A DNA stretch of 64,000 bases from Montifringilla adamsi. Taxonomy: Eukaryota; Chordata; Aves; Passeriformes; Passeridae. The stretch lies in NCBI GenBank assembly GCA_017590115.1, contig JAGGNK010008892.1, forward strand, positions 1,805,383-1,869,382, in the 5' to 3' direction. Below are positions 12,301-24,895 of this stretch, piece by piece. The notes under the pieces are model-generated. The model saw only the letters and a list, made by a program, of their open reading frames with translations, ran no database searches and was not told where the DNA came from. The position numbers were made by a program, and so were the translations under genes. Every line of letters begins with the position of its first letter. Position 1 is the first letter of the stretch.

Positions 12301-15300
12301 ACTGAAATACAGCTCTATTGGTAAGAGGTATTTGAAAATCAAATTTGCAACTGTGTTTGACCTCTTTGACTCCATCTACTTCAGACTGCAAGTCACCTGA
12401 TGCAGTGATAGTTATACCCCAAATAAACAGAAGAATTATAACTGGAATAAGGAACTATAGAAATCTTCTCTAATAAGTCCCCACCAATCAACTGTCACAG
12501 AAAACTGGCATTTCACTTGCTTCTTTTAGTTATAACCCCACTTAGAGTCTTCCATTACTAGGTTATAATTGCTTCCCTCACAGGGAGACTTCCAAAATGC
12601 TTACTGAACTTCCTACATCTTCAGACTAAAACCTTGTTCCCTCAGAATTGTAGTTTTACTGCTTTTCAGTTCAGTAGTCTCTAGGGAGGTGAGAAAACCA
12701 GTGTTAGTCCCTATGAATTGTGGTGGAGGGAGGTTCTTTAAGAGGACAACATCCCCTGAACTCCTGATTTTGCTCAGTGTCTTCTGGGATGTTATTCATG
12801 TACAAATGCACTTTCAGCTTTTGATTTTTATCTGTTCCTGTTTCTATTATTTGATATACTTTTACCTTTCCATGTGAGGTTTGTGCCACTGTAATAGAGT
12901 AGTGCTTAGAGAACACAGTAGCATTTCCTTTCTCACTTTATCAGGTTGAAGGCAAATAAGAAAGGCTGTATCAGGTTGTAAAGACTTTGATTTGGGATTG
13001 AATAAAAATAAATTGAAGGTGAAAGTCAAACTAGTTCTTGCTCAGAAGAAGGGAATTTGTTGAAGAATTTCACTTATTTTTCTCAAAACAACACCTAATT
13101 GGATGAGAGCTGTTTTCATACCACAGTGCAGTGTCTCATTGCTGGGCAACTCTGATAGATAAGCTTTCACTCCCCTGTGGCTCCATTTCTCTTTAATAGT
13201 CTAAGCAGATTGTGGAGAGGGGAGTGCATGCTTTTTAGAAAACCCAGTTTGTTCCCTCATTGATAGCTCACACTGTATTTCCTTCACTTTTTTCTTCAGT
13301 ACTCTCTGCTTTAAGATTTTTTAAAAGTATTTCCTTAGTGTTATTATTTATAGATGAAAAATGTGCAGGCTGCCAGCTTTGCAAGTGCTAGCTGTTCTGT
13401 GTTACTCATAAGAGCTGTGTCTTACTCATAAGCAAAATGATATGTCACTGTAAATTATATCCTGGACTGTTGGCACAGTCAGTATGTCTTCTATTGCTAA
13501 TGGCCTTGGGTACTACTGGGCCTTTAAAAATAAGTATCCTTGAGGTGGAAAATTTCTCTGATTATTTATACAAATAAAAATCTTAGTACTTGAACTGAAT
13601 CTTAAATTTCTTTGTGTTGTGGGTTTGTTTTTTTTTTTCAGGAATCGACGTATATTTGGCTTGTTGATGGGCACTCTTCAAAAATTTAAACAGGAGTCCA
13701 CAGTTGCTATTGCTACTGAGAGGGTACTTACTTTAAATTCTATCAGATTGTAAATAATAAAGCAAAATTGTTTGGTTAAGTTATTTCAAGTAAGAATGAA
13801 AGTTCCCTACAGTGTAGGTTGCAGGTGCAGCAAATTGATGAGAGGGCATGGAGATTTTTGTTTGTCTTCATTCAGGGGAATGAGGGTGGGAGGCAGGAAA
13901 GACATTCTTGCTATGACTTTGTAACCCTGTTTCTGACCTTTGTGGAAACAGAAAGGCAATGTTAAATGGAATTTAATCAGGTAACTATTTAAGAGGTCAT
14001 AGGCTATTTTTGGAAATAATAGTGATGAAGTAGTGCCTACCCTGGTGTGTTCCAGATGTTTAAATTACAACCAAGTATACAGAAATCTATGCTTGGTTAT
14101 GCTATCTGTCTAAAAATACCTTTTCTGTTCCAGTACAGATGACCAGAATTTCTGATTATAATTAATGAATGTGTCATTGTACTGAAGCAAAGGCTTTGCG
14201 TAGCTTAGTGATTACTTTAAAAAACTTTATATGGGATGGTGATAACTTTATTCTGTTTTTAATTTGTAAAGGCTATGGTATTTGTTTACTGTTGCATTAA
14301 ATGGGTTATTCAGTTAACACTAATAACCTTTAGAATTAAAAAATAGTGTTTTAAAGTTCGAATTTCAGCAGTCCAGTTAAGCAGATAGAAAGATTTAAAC
14401 TTAAAACGTTTTCTGTCTAGTGTCAGCAGAGCTGACTCACAGTGCTGCTATTGATTACTTTCAGATGCAGTATTTGGGTGGTTTACCTAACTTGTCATGC
14501 GGCACATAAGACCAAAGTTCACTTTTGCCTGCTTGCATTAGAACAAAAAGCTGTTTATCAGGATGGTCTAGAAACATGGAGTCCCTGTCTAATTTATAGC
14601 AATATGTGATTGCACAAAGAGACTTTGAAGAGTTACTGCTCCTTGCAAAATTTTTCTGAGAATACCTATGGAGATCTTTTTTTGTTCATACATATACACT
14701 TGCTATAAATCCAAGTCGAGGCCTGAGGAGTTTTACAACACAGATATTTTTTTGTTCAGGCAGTAAATTCTTTTTGACAATTATTGTACAATCTGATCAC
14801 ATGGCAGTTTAGGGCATACAAACGGCATTCCTGTATATATAATTAGCAATTAATATACTGGAAGTGTTCAGAATCTAATTTTTCTTGGTCACAAACACCA
14901 GTCTGCAGTCCCTCATTTGTTTTTGGAGGAGTTTAGTTCTTTCCCAAGTGGGAAATTTACCTGATTTCCCTGATACTTCAAATACATTCCTTTTATTTTT
15001 CTGCCACTGAGGGGGAAAAAACCAACTTACTGACGTTTATATTGAAAATTTAAGTCCAAACTGAAAGATAGTAATGCACACAGAAATTCACATAACTATA
15101 CAGTTAAACCAACAAAAAATTAGGTGCCAGCAAGCTGGAGTTTAGGAGGTATTTCCTAATATGTTTTGAGGAATGCCTTTAATGGTGTAAATAATTGAAA
15201 ATTATTAAGTGGATCAAACTGGAACACTTTCTCTTGATGTAGAAAAAAATTTAAGATTGTATTTCATTTATTTTAGCAAAAGAGACGACAAGAAATTGAA

Positions 15301-17960
15301 CAGAAACTTGAAGTGCAGGCAGAAGAAGAGAGAAAGCAAGTTGAAAATGAGAGGCGAGAACTGTTTGAAGAAAGACGTGCTAAACAGACAGAGCTGCGGT
15401 TATTGGAGCAAAAGGTTGAGCTTGCTCAGTTGGTGAGTTTTTGTTTTGTTCTTGATCTTTCTCTTGTTTAAACTATTCTTGTGTATCTCAGGGTTATTTT
15501 CTTTCACTTCTCAGCAAGAAGAATGGAATGAACACAATGCTAAAATAATTAAATACATAAGAACAAAGACAAAACCTCATTTATTCTACATACCTGGCAG
15601 AATGTGTCCTGCTACGCAGAAGCTGATGGATGAGTCACAGAAAAAGATGAATGGTAAGTGGTCTTTGTGATACAAAGCTCCTTGTTCTTGCCTCCCTTTG
15701 TTTGCCATACAAATTTATTTTAAGTCTCTGCTTAAATACATTAATTTCATGCTTAGGACAAACTATATTCTTACATGAGTGTTCATCATAATTGGAAATT
15801 ACTCTTTCAGTGACTTATTTTTATACTGAATGGGATTTGATTCTCTTACAAGAAGTCAAAAGATGCATATGCATAATTTCAGAGGTATGTGTTTGAAACA
15901 GTCCTTTATATTAGCTTTAGTACCCAGATGTATCCAAGTGCAACAACTTCATTTTTGAAAAGGCAGATTCTATGAAGACACAAGGAACTGCAGGTGTTTA
16001 CAAAGCATTTGAGAAGTATTTTCTTAAGCATAACATTAGAAATTTGATGATTTTTTTACTTCAATGTGTGTTCATTTCTGTTTCACAGGATGACTTTATT
16101 TTTCTTTTGGAGAACAATTTAAAATGCTCCGATTGATGGTAGTCTTACTGTTCTTTTTTTATTAAACTAAGAATGTATTGGTTTGGTTTTTTCTTAGGCC
16201 ATTTTCTTTATTTTGTGGGGTTGGGGGATAAGAGAAGATAGCTCACCTGTCTGGATAGTCTACAGTAATTAAGCTTTCTTAATACCTAGCTAGCTTTTTG
16301 CTTTTTTTTTTTACTGTCTTTTGTTTGCTTTAGGAAGTATAACCTTAATAGGTAAATATCAGGAAATTAAGGTATTATTTTCTTATACTGTTAGTTGGTT
16401 TGATTTTACTGAAGTCAAAAAGATTTTGTTAACTTGGATTTAGGGCTTTACTCTTTGAATACTCAGCTGAGCTTACTTTCCCCTTTGCTTTGTTTTCTTA
16501 AGGTAACTAGCAGTCTTTTTCTTTATGCATGAATGGCTTGCTACTTCAGAAAGGACATGGTTGCAGTATTTATAAGTTGAACAATTCGATAACTTATTAG
16601 CTCATAGTTAAAGGGTAAGTAGACTTCAGTGTCTGTAGATTATCTTAACTATTATTTATGCATTTATTCCCTAGCGCTCTTTGAAAGCAGGAGAAATGAA
16701 TTTGCAGAGCAGATTAACAAAATGGAGGCCAGACCCAGAAGACAATCTGTGAAGGAAAAAGAACATCAGGAGGTGCAGAATGAAGAAAAGAAGGAAGAAC
16801 AGAACAAGGAGCAGGAAGAGGGTAAGGTGGCTCAGCAGGTGGAAGAGATGGAGACAGGTAATCAGCATAATGATGTAGAAATGGAGGAGGTAGGGGAGGA
16901 AAAGGGAAAAATAGGTTCAGGTTCAGGGCATAGTGATGCAGAAAAAGAACAGGAAGAGGATGAGCAGAAACATGACATAGAGATGAAAGTAGAAGAGCCT
17001 ACGGAGGTGAGGGAGAATGACAAGCAACAGGATGATCAGCATGAGGAGGTCACAGTTGTAAAAGAGGACAGTGAAAACATTCAGCCTGTGGATAATGAGC
17101 AGGATGTGGCTGAAATGAATGAGACAGATGGTGTAGAACCTGTAGAAAATGAAAATGGCAAAGAAATAGAACCAGAAACAGAGTGTGATGCTCAGCCAGA
17201 AAAAGTGTGTAATGTTCCTTCTCCCAAGAAGGAGAAAGGTATCAAAACAGAAAATAATGCTGAACTGGAAGAAACACAGGAGAAAACACCTGAAGCTCAG
17301 ACAGAATCTGTGGCTGAGGCTCTGCCTCAGCCACAGTCTGTGCCACTAGCACAATCACCTCAGTTGTCTCAGTCCACTCAGGATACGGAGCCCCAGACAG
17401 ACAAGGATGAAAATGCTGTGGTGTCTGTAAAGGTGGTTGAAGCCCAGGCAGAGCAGAATCAGACAGCGAGTGCAGAAAGTAAGAGTAAGACTAGGAGTAG
17501 AAGCAGGGGTAGGGCAGGGAACAAAACTGGTCATACCCGTAGCAGCAGCAGTAGTAGCAGTAGCACTTCAAGCAGTACTACCAGTGCAAGTAGTTCCAGT
17601 ACTGGCAGCAGTTCCAGTCGGAGCAGTTCCACCAGCAGCAGCACTACAAGTGGCAGTACGAGCAGGGACAGTAGCAGCAGTAGCTCTAGCAGTAGTGAGA
17701 GTAGAAGTCGAAGCCGAGGCAGAGGGCATAACAGAGATAGAAAGCGCAGGAGGAGCACAGACAGGAAGCGAAGGGATGCTTCTGGAGTAGATAGAAGTCA
17801 CAAGTCCTCAAAAGGTGGTAGTAGAGATACTAAAAGCTCAAAGGATAAAAGTTCGAGGTCTGACAGAAAGAGATCTATATCAGAAAGTAGTCGGTCAGGC
17901 AAGAGAACTTCACGGAGTGAAAGAGACCGTAAATCAGACAGGAAAGACAAAAGGCGTTAA
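8866..17960 (+). CDS. PNN: PNN (pinin), complete locus, apparent frameshift in exon 6
   Basis: Pinin is a nuclear-speckle SR-related protein that joins RNPS1 and SAP18 in splicing and exon-junction assemblies; it was first described at desmosomes. Coding exons: 8866-8978, 9260-9331, 9991-10059, 11488-11560, 11644-11738, 13642-13724, 15277-15432, 15515-15653, 16675-17960 (TAA). All borders are GT-AG. The start [20 protein letters not shown] matches mammalian pinin in a good Kozak context. Exons 2-5 give the Gly/Arg loop ([14 protein letters not shown]) and the conserved [20 protein letters not shown]. Exons 7-8 encode the coiled coil and [17 protein letters not shown]. The last exon is acidic, then Ser-rich, then Arg/Ser-rich, ending SDRKDKRR. 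Exon lengths sum to 2086 nt, one more than a multiple of three. Without the extra A of exon 6 the protein would be 694 aa (human about 717), shorter mainly for lack of the long Gln/Pro stretch. Confidence 0.95.
10060..11487 (+). other. PNN: PNN intron 3
   Basis: A 1.4-kb intron. Its 5' part (about 10074-10395) looks like a retroviral LTR remnant. The remainder is unremarkable AT-rich sequence. Confidence 0.65.
10074..10395 (+). mobile_element. Probable avian ERV LTR remnant
   Basis: The segment begins near TGTGGTAATCACACATCC and contains paired GAGCAGAGGGAG and GCTCTCCCAGG-type blocks. An AATAAA lies near 10321, and a TGTGTCACCTTTGTCT-like 3' block is followed by CCCTCA. This pattern resembles passerine ERVK-type LTRs that I recall, but no target-site duplication is clear. 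Ends are approximate and the family is not assigned. Confidence 0.4.
11739..13641 (+). other. PNN: PNN intron 5
   Basis: A 1.9-kb intron with no additional exon, RNA gene or mobile element that I can recognise. It ends in a long T-rich polypyrimidine tract before the exon 6 acceptor. Confidence 0.7.
13642..13724 (+). CDS. PNN: PNN exon 6 with +1 frameshift in an A run
   Basis: The exon reads [13 protein letters not shown] in the expected frame. It then meets six consecutive A's where CAA AAA TTT needs five, so the frame gives CAA AAA ATT TAA (stop 13688-13690). Shifting by one base restores [14 protein letters not shown] to the donor at 13725 and rejoins exon 7 (QKRRQEIEQ) in phase. No alternative donor repairs it. 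The extra AI in VAIATER, compared with mammalian VATER, is in frame and harmless. A homopolymer sequencing error is the simplest cause. Confidence 0.85.
13725..15276 (+). other. PNN: PNN intron 6
   Basis: A 1.55-kb intron beginning at the donor GTACTT. I recognise no feature in it. Confidence 0.7.
15654..16674 (+). other. PNN: PNN intron 8
   Basis: A 1-kb T-rich intron between the coiled-coil exon and the long last exon. No other feature is recognised. An in-frame ATG at 16629 lies in this intron and is not the start of the last exon. Confidence 0.7.
16675..17960 (+). CDS. PNN: PNN last coding exon: acidic, Ser-rich and RS tail
   Basis: This 1286-nt exon completes the Ala codon split across intron 8 and encodes [20 protein letters not shown], then a Glu/Lys/Gln-rich acidic region (about 16760-17300). 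A short Pro/Gln segment follows (about 17310-17400), then a serine tract built mainly of AGC and AGT codons (about 17537-17700), then Arg/Ser and Lys/Asp repeats to the stop. The low-complexity serine tract leaves several other frames open on both strands; these are not genes. Confidence 0.95.
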
Positions 17961-18179
17961 CAGAAGAGACCAAGCTTCCTTAGCCTAATCTTTGCAGCAG
18001 AAGATTTATTTGAGTGAAAGGATTCCTTGTAAGGAGGAAGAGAAGGCTGCCTTAAGAATTGCATGCTGTAAAAAATCTTTTGGAAAAATGCAGACTGTTT
18101 ACCAGGCATTCTTGTACTTTTTACATAATTTTGTAAAAGGTTACTTACCAAAATTATGTGAAGTTCCTGAAAATGTAAA

Positions 18180-18185
18180 AATAAA
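18180..18185 (+). promoter_or_regulatory. PNN: Candidate proximal PNN polyadenylation signal
   Basis: AATAAA lies 220 bases after the PNN stop. Further AATAAA copies at 18315 and 18332 could serve the same region. Confidence 0.5.
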
Positions 18186-19038
18186 AGATTAACACTCCTT
18201 TGCATCTTTTTTTTAAATATCCTGTACTCATTAAGATCCTCTGTATATTTTAATAGGTAAACCTTTAAAGTAGATGTGATCATTTCTTCTGTATCATACA
18301 CTTTTTTTTGTAGAAATAAATGTGCATTTTAAATAAATTGGTTGAGATGTCCTGTTGACAATTAAATTCCCCTTTTAGATTATATGTAGGAAGGCAGCAT
18401 TGCAGGAAATATAAAATTTTGCCTTTCCCCTCTATTCCTTGCAAGAATGAGAATTTTAAGACCTAGTACAGCAAATAATCTCTCCAGTGCTGGGTTGGAA
18501 GGCAAAGTAATTGATTTTAATCTATTTTTTTTTCTTCTGTAACTGCAAGCTCTTAGTCAATTCTGTCTATCTTTCAGTTTTATCAAAGTTTCCTATCTGT
18601 AGGCAAGCAGTAATTAAATGGCAATGTTAACACTGGCCAAGGTAGCTCAAGTCAGTCTGGAAAACCACTCTTACCTGCTTTCTGCAGGTGCTTTGGTAGT
18701 ATTTGAATCTATGTTCTAGATATAGGTAGTCTCTTCAATGATGATCCTTGTTTTGGTGGCCAGTGGAAGAAAGGCTCCAGCTTGCTTTCAACCAGGATTC
18801 CTTTTGTTTTAGTTGCAGACTAATCTTTGATCCCTTCATACCACTAGGAATAATTACATTGCAGTGTTGGAGTTACCTGGGACTACCTAATACTAATGTT
18901 GTGTGCGTGCAAGAATGCTTTCTGAATGTATTTAATAAACCTAAGGTGGTATAGTGTTATCTATGAAGGTGAATACTGTTTTTATATAATTTTGTATGGA
19001 AAACTATAACATCTGTTGCTTTGTTCTGTACATGTGCA

Positions 19039-19044
19039 AATAAA
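19039..19044 (+). promoter_or_regulatory. PNN: Candidate distal PNN polyadenylation signal
   Basis: AATAAA is followed directly by a GT-rich stretch (TGTGGCTTTGT), a good polyadenylation context, about 1.1 kb past the stop codon. This suggests an alternative longer 3' UTR. Confidence 0.45.
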
Positions 19045-22000
19045 TGTGGCTTTGTAGACTACTTACTTTCTCGTTGCCCATGATCTTTTCTATTAACAGG
19101 TGTATTACCTTAATCTTTCTACACTTAAAAGTATGAATTGTAATTGCAGGTGGCTGTACCTTACAAGCTTTATATCCAAAGTTATTCTTAAGGCTTTTAA
19201 TTGTCTATTAACTGACTATGAAACTGTAGTGCTATAATCTATGCTGTCTTGACAGGAAGAGAATTGTGTTATCTGATATGCCAAATCACAGACCAGGAAA
19301 TCCTAGAAAGATTTTAGTATGGAAGGACACATAAGCTTGGTTTAGTGTACAAAATGCCATACACCCCATTTTTCTGGAAGGTAGTTGCCAGGTTCTAGCT
19401 TGGAGTGTGTCAGTTTTCATCTCAACTCTACAGTAGTGACAGATTTATGTGTTCTGAAATGCTCAATGTCATAACTTCAAGAAATGTGTCTAGTAAGGGA
19501 TGGAGTGTAGCACAAATAGTGGGAAAACACAGGCCTCCGCTTTCTCAAGGAGTTCAGATTCCTCAGTCCATTTGCTATTTCAATATCCTATCTGCCTCTG
19601 TCTCTTTACAACAGAGTAATTTTTATCCTTGTCAGTATTTTCCAACAATGTTTCCTTCCCTTCAGGGAATCTTATGGTTTAACGTAATGTCTTTTTTGAA
19701 GGACAAACAAAAGTTCAAATGCCTTATTGAAGATGTTAAACAATGTTCTACCAAAAAAACTTAATACTGAGTAACAGTAAATGTTATTGGTCTACATGTT
19801 TTGACTAATTTCAGGTTTCAGATTGCCTTTGGAAGCCATTGTCGTTTTTTCAATTAATTGTACTTTTTTTGTAATGTTGAATAATTCTAACATTTATTTT
19901 GAGCTTGTGTGATTCACTGCTGTAGTGCATTTACAGGTTTAAATGGCTGGTACTGAGTCAGTTGTGCAAATCTTCTGACCTATTTCAGAGCAATACATCA
20001 ACAGGGTTTATGGAAACAGTAAGATGGGTCTGGTTGCTGAACTAAGGACTGGATTGATCACATTGTTTCAGGTTATATTCCCAGCTGCAATGTATTTTTG
20101 ACTGTGAAAATACAGGAGTTTTGTTGCTGCATACAAAGCTGATGATGTAATTGATAATTTAATGCTTGTTAGAAGAAACTTACTACCATTGTTAAGCAGT
20201 GCCATTAGCATTCCTAGATCTAAGCAGGTCAGTGTAACGTGAATGTCAGTGTGTGGTAACTTTGAAGCTTTCTAAAATCTAAATATTCCAATCAATATTC
20301 CACTACAGAAATAGTGTAAGATGGTAATGTACTATTATCACCATAAAGCAGTAGCGTGTCTAGTAATTGTTACATTTTCCTTCAAGGTCTCTTCCTCTTG
20401 TCCTGAAATTATATCAGAGCTGTGGATAGGAATGAAAATAGCTGACAACTTTAAGACGTAATTTGATGGAACAGTTTGTATTTTCTATGTCTTTTGTGCA
20501 GATAGCATAGAGGTAGGAAATGACTGAAACATTTTCTTATCCCTTCCTCACAATGGTGAGTGGAGATCAAAGGAAAAATGCCTTGTTCACTTTTCACTCA
20601 AATAAAGTGGACAAAGGAACAACAGTTTTTCCCCTTTTCTAAGAATGAAGTAGAGATGCATTATGTGAGCAGGGAATATACCTTGTATGATCTATGCCTG
20701 TCTTTTGAAGTGTTTCCATCACATGGTCCCTTCTAGCTTTCAGTATAGTTTAAGAAGGTAGTTGGTGGTTTGGTTGTTTTAGAACCTCTACGCTATGCAC
20801 TGACTCTGTACCATTACTTGCTGGTTTTTTCTTCAGTCCTGATGCACAGATAAACTGCAATTCTCCAAGAATGTGTTTTTCCACAATGCTCCACTTGGAG
20901 TGCTTGTCAGAGTAGATGTTACATAGATTGTTCATTGAATATAAGCTGAAACATGACTTTGGATAAAAGGCATACTTCTTCAAATTCCTCTTTTTTTAGG
21001 GTGATATCTTTGTGCTTGGAACAGCTTCTTTATATTTTATTCAAAGGAAACCTGCACATAATTTTTCTGCAGACAGTAGGTATTAAAGAACTGAACAACC
21101 CCCTTCCAACAAAACGAATTTCAAAACCAGTAAATTTGCAAGTAGATTTCTGGAACATCTTTGATTTCTCAGGAAAGTAATGGTCTTGTGATTAGGCCCC
21201 AGATACAAGATTCAGGTTCAGCTGCTGATTTTATAGCAATTACCGTGGTACAACAGGGTAAACAGACTCATTTCGATTTTATGTCAAAGATCTTCGAAAT
21301 TAGTTTGCCTGGTCAAAGAAGAATTTCTCTGAAAGTACATGATGAGAGTATTTATGATGGGATCAAATGCTGCAGCAGTGGTGCATTAGTAACATAGAGA
21401 TCTGTGTTATGGAGAATGTTCAGTCTTGGGGTTTTTTCTCCTGGTTCAGGCAGTTTTTATTACATGACAGTATTCTATTACATGGCAAAATGTGAGGTGT
21501 TCAAAGTTTGGAAATGTGTTCTCAAGATTCAAAGTAATAAAAGTCACAATTTCCATTATTTTTTGAAATGCTCTGTCAGTTGTCATGTTTGTAACTGTCT
21601 TTGTAATAAAGAAGCAACAGTGGCTTTTTCTTGCTACTTGTTATTCTGGTTAAGAAAGTTGGTTTAGGTCTGGATGGTGAATGACTGTTACCTGCTTAGA
21701 TTTGTCTAACTGAAAGTGATTTAGTGTTACTTCCTCTTACTTACTTCTTAAAAGTTACTTGTTTAAAGAAACAACATTTTGCTGACATGACATTTTATTA
21801 AATGTAAAAGTCAATTTGTATTTTCATTCAAATATCCGAAATCAAGAGAACTCTATTGTTAAAAGTGCTTTGCCCATGGACTATAATCTTCCACATATTG
21901 TGCAATATTCTACACTGTGAAACTCTGCATTCTGTGTGGAGCCCTTTAGTGCTGCCAAAACAGTATAGCTAAAGCTGTATATTCTGTTCATAGTATGAAA

Positions 22001-23869
22001 TAGGTATTAGGATAACTTCTACCAACTTCTGATATGCTTTGATCTTTATTATCAATGCAGATACTGAACAATCTAGGAAATGTAACATCTTCACTTCTAC
22101 AAAGCCATGTCTTAAAAGAGCCATCCAGTGTGCCATACTACTCAGATTATTTCAGTTACTCCATTAATTCTGATTCTTCTTTGAATTCTAGTATGCTTTA
22201 AGAGATGTCTGCTTTCTACTTCAGTAGTTACAGTTACTAAGGTGTCATTGCAAATAAAAATAGTTCCATTCTAGTGAAAGTTATTGGAAATAGATATTTT
22301 TCATTATTGTTGTTCGTCTTTGCATGTGCAGTAATACATTCATTGCTTCAGTTCTCCAGAACAAATTAACTGAAGTCTCACTCAATCTACTATAAAGCTT
22401 TCAACTTTGTCCTTTGGAATCTAGCTATAATAAACTCCATGAATCTTTGACTTCAGTTCAAAGGTGATTAGAAGTGCTTGATAGCCTATGCTATGTATAG
22501 GATTTGCACCCAAAAGATTTACTAGTGAACTTACTAGAGGAATAAATAACATAGAACAGAGATCAGAGCAGTGTTTGTCAGCACTTAAGCCTTGAAGAAT
22601 GCTTGTGGAGACTAAGCAACACAATGAGCAGTGCCTAGAGTAACTTGAAAATTTCAAATGTGGTTTTAACTGAGTAGCTGAGATTTTTACTTCCATGTAA
22701 ATATTTGGACTAAGTTTGGTATCTATATGAAACTGAAGTCAGTGCCATTTTCAGAGGTTTTTTCACAAATACAGTAATGTACAGACCTCAAGGTGTGGGT
22801 CTGATTGTTCTCCCCCCAAAACCTACTTAAGTACATAAATTTAGATGTCAGAATACCTCACTTTTCCATTTTTAGGTGAATGGGGTCCATGTTGCCAGGC
22901 TTGAAAAGGGACTGTTAACCTTTCTAGGTCCATTGTTGGGTTTTGTCCCATGTTCTGTGGTTGGTGTGCAACACTATGAAAGACTTCTGATCAGTTTGAT
23001 AAAAATGTCCTTTTTTTCTTATTTTTTTTAATTTGTACAACACTAAGTACACAGAAAGTCTCTCCAATATAAATTACTTGTATATTCTTTCTCACCAATC
23101 TGTTTTGCAGAGACTTGGGATGAAAAAAATGGGGCAGCATTAAAGTTAGTCAGGAGTGACAGGGGGTGCTGATCTGCAGGGTATTCCTTGGTGCTCTGTA
23201 GTGGATTACCTAACAGCAGAGACAGCTGGTGTGACAGGTCATAGGATAGGCTGCCTGACTATCAGCTCATGTGGCAAAGGAAGGGGCCAAAGTGTTAGAT
23301 TGCAAGTGGGGGACATGTCGTTTCTGTAAAGTTTCTGTTTGCAGGCCACTGCTGGTTAAGGTGACCCTGGCTCACTTTGTGCCCTTTTTTGCTGGCTCTG
23401 TAGATCAGACTAAGCACCAGTGTCTGGCTTTGAGAGACCACCGGGTCTGAGGTGTGGAGCAGAAGGAAACTATGCTGCAAGTAGGATACAGCTTAGGTTT
23501 GTGGAAGGAGAATACAGTGACCTCGGCATGAGTAATACTCAGGACTGAAGGAGGGGCAGGTTTCCTAGGAACCTGCAATATATGACTGCAAAGATCAGGT
23601 TGGGAAGTTATGCAGATTCTTGGGGTGCTATCAAGAAGGCAGGGTGAAGAGGCTCCCTCATGCAGGACAGTGGGAAAGGAAAAGTGAAGGTTTTATTTAT
23701 AGGTTAATAAGATACTGTGTTTAGGTCACCAAAGAAGTCTGGGACAATGATATGAAACCTTTGAAGCAAAGCCTGCTTCTGATGCAAACAAAGAAGGTGG
23801 AGACTTTTTTTTTACAAGTGGTCACATGTAAAAGATAATGAGTGCAAAATTCAGAGGAGATTCTGATTA

Positions 23870-24065
23870 GACAGAAGAGGAAAATATTTCACAGTGACAG
23901 CAACTGGCCATGGGAACAATCTCCCCATAAAGTGGTGGATACCCAAATGTTTTGACATTTCTAAGATTCATGTAGATCATCTTGCTTATACCATGCTTTT
24001 ACAAAGAAAAGTGGGACCAGATAAACCTTAAGGGCCCCTCCCAACCTGGTATTCTGATTCTCTAC
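23870..24065 (+). mobile_element. CR1-like LINE 3' fragment (diverged)
   Basis: The end of this segment (GGACCAGATAAACC, then CCCCTCCCAACCTGGTATTCTGATTCT) resembles the conserved 3' end of avian CR1 elements, as do GTGACAGCAACTGGCCATGG and GGTGGATACCC upstream. It is older and more diverged than the copy at 36364. Confidence 0.5.
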
Positions 24066-24719
24066 AGGTTTCCATTTATGGCAAAACTTCATGCCTGTAT
24101 AACTATTGTACATCTCCCTGCATAATTACTAATTTACAGTATAACAAATTTGAGAAAAAATATTTATAACTACATATTAGATAATAGGTTGCTAAGAAAC
24201 TGTATTATTTAAAAAGCAGGGCTTGTCATTTGCATAGCTTGGCTGTATTGCTCTGTGATATATGATGCAGAGATAGCATATGGATTTTCTACTTGTCTTA
24301 CAAGCCTGAAAACTGCCAGGCACCTTTAAGACTTTGGAGCCAAGTAAGCACTCCCCATGCTAAAGGATGGACTGTACTTAGATGTAGTGCATGAGAAAGC
24401 TCCAAAAGAATATGTGGAAAACATTGCTGAAAGCATCATATAGTCAACCCAGGACACTGTTCCAAGTTCCCAATAACCAGCTAAAAATTATCTAAAACAT
24501 ATCAGTGAACAGGAAAAAAAATAGTTTATTATAGAAACAAACAAACAAAAAAGCTAGAAGATTGTCAGTAGCTAGGTTAGTATTAATGCAAATCAATATA
24601 AATTATATAAAATTGATAGTTCATCTATCATGTTAATGATATAGAGATTGACAGAGAATAATGACCCCTGCATTCCAGCTGGACCTTAAAGATCAGAGGG
24701 TCTGAATGTGGCTGGGCTT

Positions 24720-24895
24720 GATTCATGATTATAATCAATTTGGCACTATAGGTCTGTTGGTGTTCAATAAGAACTTTCACAAGCCCAGATTCACAAATAG
24801 TGCCACTTACCAATCCAAAACTACAGGTCAAGCTGTGCTCAGTAAGAACCTTCATTGTCCCAGATTCACACACAGCACACAGAGTTTGGTTTACT
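24720..24895. repeat. Imperfect tandem repeat, period about 75 bp
   Basis: The pairing of a TAAGAAC block with a CCCAGATTCACA block recurs with an offset of exactly 75 bases: TAAGAAC at 24768 and 24843, CCCAGATTCACA at 24784 and 24859. A third weaker copy may lie to the left, with GATTCATGA near 24720. Function unknown. Confidence 0.6.

Noticed and set aside
13642..13724. An alternative splice donor rescuing PNN exon 6
   Set aside because: No nearby GT restores both the conserved residues and the phase of exon 7; a one-base insertion explains everything.
16629..16674. PNN last exon starting at the in-frame ATG 16629
   Set aside because: The sequence up to 16674 is intron ending in CCTAG; the exon 8 donor at 15654 and the split Ala codon fix the exon start at 16675.
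17437..17801. Val/Ala-rich and Leu-rich open frames over the PNN serine tract
   Set aside because: These are alternate readings of AGC/AGT repeats; the serine frame is the conserved one.
18748..21667. Several 60-120 codon open frames after PNN
   Set aside because: No homology, domain or splice context; expected by chance over 8 kb of noncoding sequence.
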